24,749 nucleotides of DNA from a virus. The notes below the pieces were generated by a model, which saw only the letters and a program-made list of their open reading frames with translations, did not search any database and was not told the origin of the DNA. Position 1 is the first letter of the stretch, and every line of letters begins with the position of its first letter. This document shows, piece by piece, positions 22,596-24,749 of the stretch. Location of the stretch: the IMG/VR virus record IMGVR_UViG_3300025127_000260, positions 1-24,749 of that record; one strand, given 5' to 3'. The position numbers and the translations under genes are program-made.

Positions 22596-23801
22596 TTATG
22601 CTAGCTTAACGCGAGCGTTGTAGCCAGGTGCGGTGCAGCCAATGTTTCCGTAGAAACCAACTCGAACTTCGTAAGCGTCCGCAGATGCTTCACGAAGCAT
22701 ACGGTTGCCATCAAGATCAAGAATGTGTGGAGCAGCACCAAGGCTGTTAAGAGTCCAGGTATCCATCTGAAGCATGTACGCAACGTCAGGAGTGCAGTTC
22801 TGATCAGCAACAATCTGGATTGGTCCCTTTGGCCCAAGGATAGTCAGTGACTGAAAGCCAATGTCTGCGTCATCGCTGCTTACTTTGTCGTAAACGACCT
22901 TAGATCCAAGCGCCTTCTCGAGGTTAGAGAAGTTTGCAAAGTTCATAAAGCAGTGCGTAGGTGATCCACCTTCGCGAGCAAGACGGCTAGCTGCACCGAT
23001 AAGCGCTTCCTCGATTGGCTGAGCAGAGCCGTCGAAACGGATACCGCCGAGGCGAGTAGCGTCTTTGCTTCGGTCTTGACCAAAGAAAAGAGCTGCGCTT
23101 GGTGCGGAAGCTGGGAGCCATGACTCGAGGCCAGAGATCTTCTTAGCAGAGCCACCGTTTTGTGCATCGCCACGTTGAAAGATAAAGTCATTGGTCGCAG
23201 CCGCTCCCGCATTATCTACGGTAAAAGTGCCTGCGTCACGGTCAACAGTCTGCACAACCATGGTCGTACCAGCCTTGATCGCACCGGTTGCGGCAGTGGC
23301 GGCATTAAGCTCCATGCCCACTTCAATGTTTGTGATTTGATCCTGTTTGAGCATCGTGAAGTCGGTGCCCGCAACACTTACTTGGCCAAGTGAACCAGAT
23401 CCATCGGCATACATAGAAACCGCAAGAGATCGAGTAAGCGACTGGATAGCGCCGTCGATTTCAAGAGTTGCATACTTAAGGAACGCATCCGCTGCGCCTT
23501 CAGTTGCTTTGATGGTTTCGCCGGTGATGCTGGCGAAAGAATAGTCCTTAACACGGGTAAGAACGAACCGTGCAAGCTCAGTTGCTGTGTTGAGGCCCTG
23601 CCCGGTTGAGAAGTCAGCAGAGCGTCGGTTTGCGATACCATACTGAACTGGAACAGGCATATTCTCACCGCCGAAGCGCTCATACTTAGGCATGAGGGCG
23701 AGCAGTGGGTTGTCCTTGTAGACCATGTTTTTGACGGTCAAGGGCTTGTAGTGCTCCTTAAGCGCCTGGGTGACGTTGTCGAGATTTAATGAAGTTGGCA
23801 T
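22596..23801 (-). CDS. Major capsid protein
   Basis: 401 residues. Place (after scaffolding-like gene, before decoration-like and adaptor genes), length and sequence style fit an HK97-fold capsid protein. There is a helical N terminus (NLDNVTQALKEHYKPLTVKN), then MVYKDNPLLALMPK, PVPVQYGIANRRSADFS, a spine-helix-like stretch (KATEGAADAFLKYATLEIDG), LARFVLTRVKDYSFASITGE upstream of it, THCFMNFANFSNLEKALGSK, and a final strand GCTAPGYNARVKLA. There is no delta-domain or fused protease. GGAG 6-7 nt before the ATG is the Shine-Dalgarno; it sits in a potential hairpin, listed separately. Identification is by context and fold style, not by a diagnostic motif. Confidence 0.82.
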   Translation of the reverse strand: MPTSLNLDNVTQALKEHYKPLTVKNMVYKDNPLLALMPKYERFGGENMPVPVQYGIANRRSADFSTGQGLNTATELARFVLTRVKDYSFASITGETIKATEGAADAFLKYATLEIDGAIQSLTRSLAVSMYADGSGSLGQVSVAGTDFTMLKQDQITNIEVGMELNAATAATGAIKAGTTMVVQTVDRDAGTFTVDNAGAAATNDFIFQRGDAQNGGSAKKISGLESWLPASAPSAALFFGQDRSKDATRLGGIRFDGSAQPIEEALIGAASRLAREGGSPTHCFMNFANFSNLEKALGSKVVYDKVSSDDADIGFQSLTILGPKGPIQIVADQNCTPDVAYMLQMDTWTLNSLGAAPHILDLDGNRMLREASADAYEVRVGFYGNIGCTAPGYNARVKLA

Positions 23802-23807
23802 AACTCA

Positions 23808-23838
23808 CTCCTTACAGGAGCAAGTTCATCTTACTCCT
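23808..23838 (-). promoter_or_regulatory. Capsid-gene ribosome-binding site inside a possible two-state hairpin
   Basis: On the - strand, AGGAG (23812-23808) is the capsid gene's Shine-Dalgarno. It can pair with CTCCT at 23820-23816 through a GTA loop, a 5-bp stem. A second AGGAG at 23838-23834, next to the scaffolding stop codon, could pair with the same CTCCT through a 13-nt loop. The two structures exclude each other, so translation termination upstream might influence capsid initiation. Found by eye; stability was not calculated. Confidence 0.35.
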
Positions 23839-24749
23839 GGCGAAACAGACTAGACCCGTACTTATTCACCAGCACGTCGATAGACTGCTGCCGGCTAAGC
23901 TTCTTGGGCTTATCCCCTGGCGCACGTTGCACCTGGGTATTTGTTAAAGTTTTGGGTGGCGTTTTATCAGAAGCCTTAGCTTCCTCGTCTGCTTGCCCCG
24001 CCTCGGGCTCTGTTTTCGCTGGAGCGTATCGGCTCTTAAGCCGCTGCTCTAGTTTGGGGACTTTGAGATACTTTTCTGCTTCAGCCTCATAATAGTCCTC
24101 AACCATCTTTGCCGCTTCTTCGTACTGCAACACTTCCTTGGTGCTGTTGTAATGCTCCTGCATTACCTCAGCGACGACATGGTAAGCGTCATTAGCTTTG
24201 ATGAAGTCGTACTCTTCTGTATTGTTCACGAAACTTTGGATCTCGTCAACAAATCGACCGTAGGTATCCTTGAACTTGCTGACTTCTCGCTCTTTCTCAG
24301 CCTCTGCACGCTCAGCTTTCATCTGGTCAATCTCTTGACGCAGACGCTGCATCTCGCCAGCCATCTTCTGCTCAGGGGTAATCTCTCCATCCTGCAGCAC
24401 CTGTTGGCTTAAAGCTTCGTAATCAAGACCGAGCTTCTGCATGACCTCATAAGGGTTTTGTCTTGCGAGTTGACGCAGCTCGTCAAAGCTGGTGACTGTG
24501 TCTTTGCGACTGTCCAGATCCTGCTGGATCCGTTTCATCTCATCACGTTCTTGACGTAATTTCTTTTGCTCTCGAGCTAGTTGAGCAAATCTTCTAGAGA
24601 ACGGGTCGGGCGCTGATTGTTGCTCAGGCTCTGGAGCGCTGCTCTCCACTCCATTGTTATCACCATTCTCTCCAGTTGTTTCATGTGAAACGTCGTCTCC
24701 TCCAGAGGCTCCTCCATCAGGTCCTCCAGGAGCGTCTCCCACATCAAGA
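23831..24749 (-). CDS. Scaffolding-like protein, partial at the window edge
   Basis: The frame is open to the end of the window. The first start-like codon inside is GTG at 24742, but reading continues upstream (Leu-Asp before it), so the true start is probably outside. About 303 residues are visible. The N terminus is acidic and Gly-rich (GDAPGGPDGGASGG). The middle is a long charged coiled coil (FAQLAREQKKLRQERDEMKR, about 50-160). The C terminus is basic with KLSRQQSIDVLVNKYGSSLF, like the capsid-binding helices of podovirus scaffolds. Position directly upstream of the capsid gene supports this. Scaffolds guide capsid assembly and leave before or during packaging. No protease motif is visible. 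Confidence 0.75.
   Translation of the reverse strand, partial: LDVGDAPGGPDGGASGGDDVSHETTGENGDNNGVESSAPEPEQQSAPDPFSRRFAQLAREQKKLRQERDEMKRIQQDLDSRKDTVTSFDELRQLARQNPYEVMQKLGLDYEALSQQVLQDGEITPEQKMAGEMQRLRQEIDQMKAERAEAEKEREVSKFKDTYGRFVDEIQSFVNNTEEYDFIKANDAYHVVAEVMQEHYNSTKEVLQYEEAAKMVEDYYEAEAEKYLKVPKLEQRLKSRYAPAKTEPEAGQADEEAKASDKTPPKTLTNTQVQRAPGDKPKKLSRQQSIDVLVNKYGSSLFRQE

Noticed and set aside
1-24749. CRISPR array, tRNA genes, integrase or transposase
   Set aside because: No regularly spaced repeats, cloverleaf-like sequence with a CCA end, or recombinase motif was seen on either strand.

Overview
The window is part of a tailed-phage genome with short-tailed (podovirus) virion genes in a T7-like order. 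No integrase, tRNA, rRNA, insertion sequence or CRISPR array is visible. Genes are packed with 1- to 8-base start/stop overlaps and almost no intergenic space. Several products resemble, from memory only, families common in marine and cyanobacterial phages: the 222-residue protein ending the + operon, the Lys-rich protein ending in WKC, and the small protein with an AWAMGRVNSF motif. A marine environmental phage is therefore my best guess; the host cannot be read from the sequence. The large terminase, portal, DNA polymerase, helicase and any RNA polymerase are not in the window.

Left arm (+ strand, about 1-4213). This is a DNA-metabolism operon: a YqaJ-type exonuclease, a DUF1071/Sak3-like single-strand annealing protein, a small primase-polymerase (PrimPol with a PriCT-like tail), a VRR-NUC nuclease, a Cro/XRE-like DNA-binding protein, two very small proteins and a 222-residue protein of unknown function. 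Exonuclease, annealing protein, primase and branch nuclease together suggest recombination-linked replication.

Right arm (- strand, read from 24749 down to 4158). This is a late operon. In transcription order it holds a scaffolding-like protein (cut by the window edge), the major capsid protein, two related small capsid-associated proteins, a small acidic protein, a head-tail adaptor, a small beta-rich protein, a very large tail nozzle, and four candidate internal/ejection proteins of 429, 287, 608 and 1643 residues. The 287-residue one ends in an endosialidase-type chaperone domain. Next come a small beta-rich protein, a tail-fibre-like protein and a small unknown protein. Then comes a lysis block: a membrane plus coiled-coil protein, a two-TM holin-like protein and an M15 peptidase. 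Four short Lys-rich proteins are interleaved with and follow the peptidase. The two arms converge, and their last genes overlap tail to tail by 56 bp.

The observation most worth checking is in the holin-like gene. A GGGAAAG heptamer lies in the correct reading phase 27 bases before the stop codon. It is followed by a 6-nt spacer and a 6-bp G+C-rich stem, and a 73-codon open -1 frame runs to within 1 nt of the next start codon. That frame has no standard start codon of its own and looks like coding sequence. This is a candidate programmed -1 frameshift in a lysis gene. Other leads are a possible two-state hairpin around the capsid-gene Shine-Dalgarno, a 15-bp near-palindrome upstream of the nuclease and XRE-like genes, and the chaperone domain on a glycine-rich, possibly membrane-inserting virion protein.
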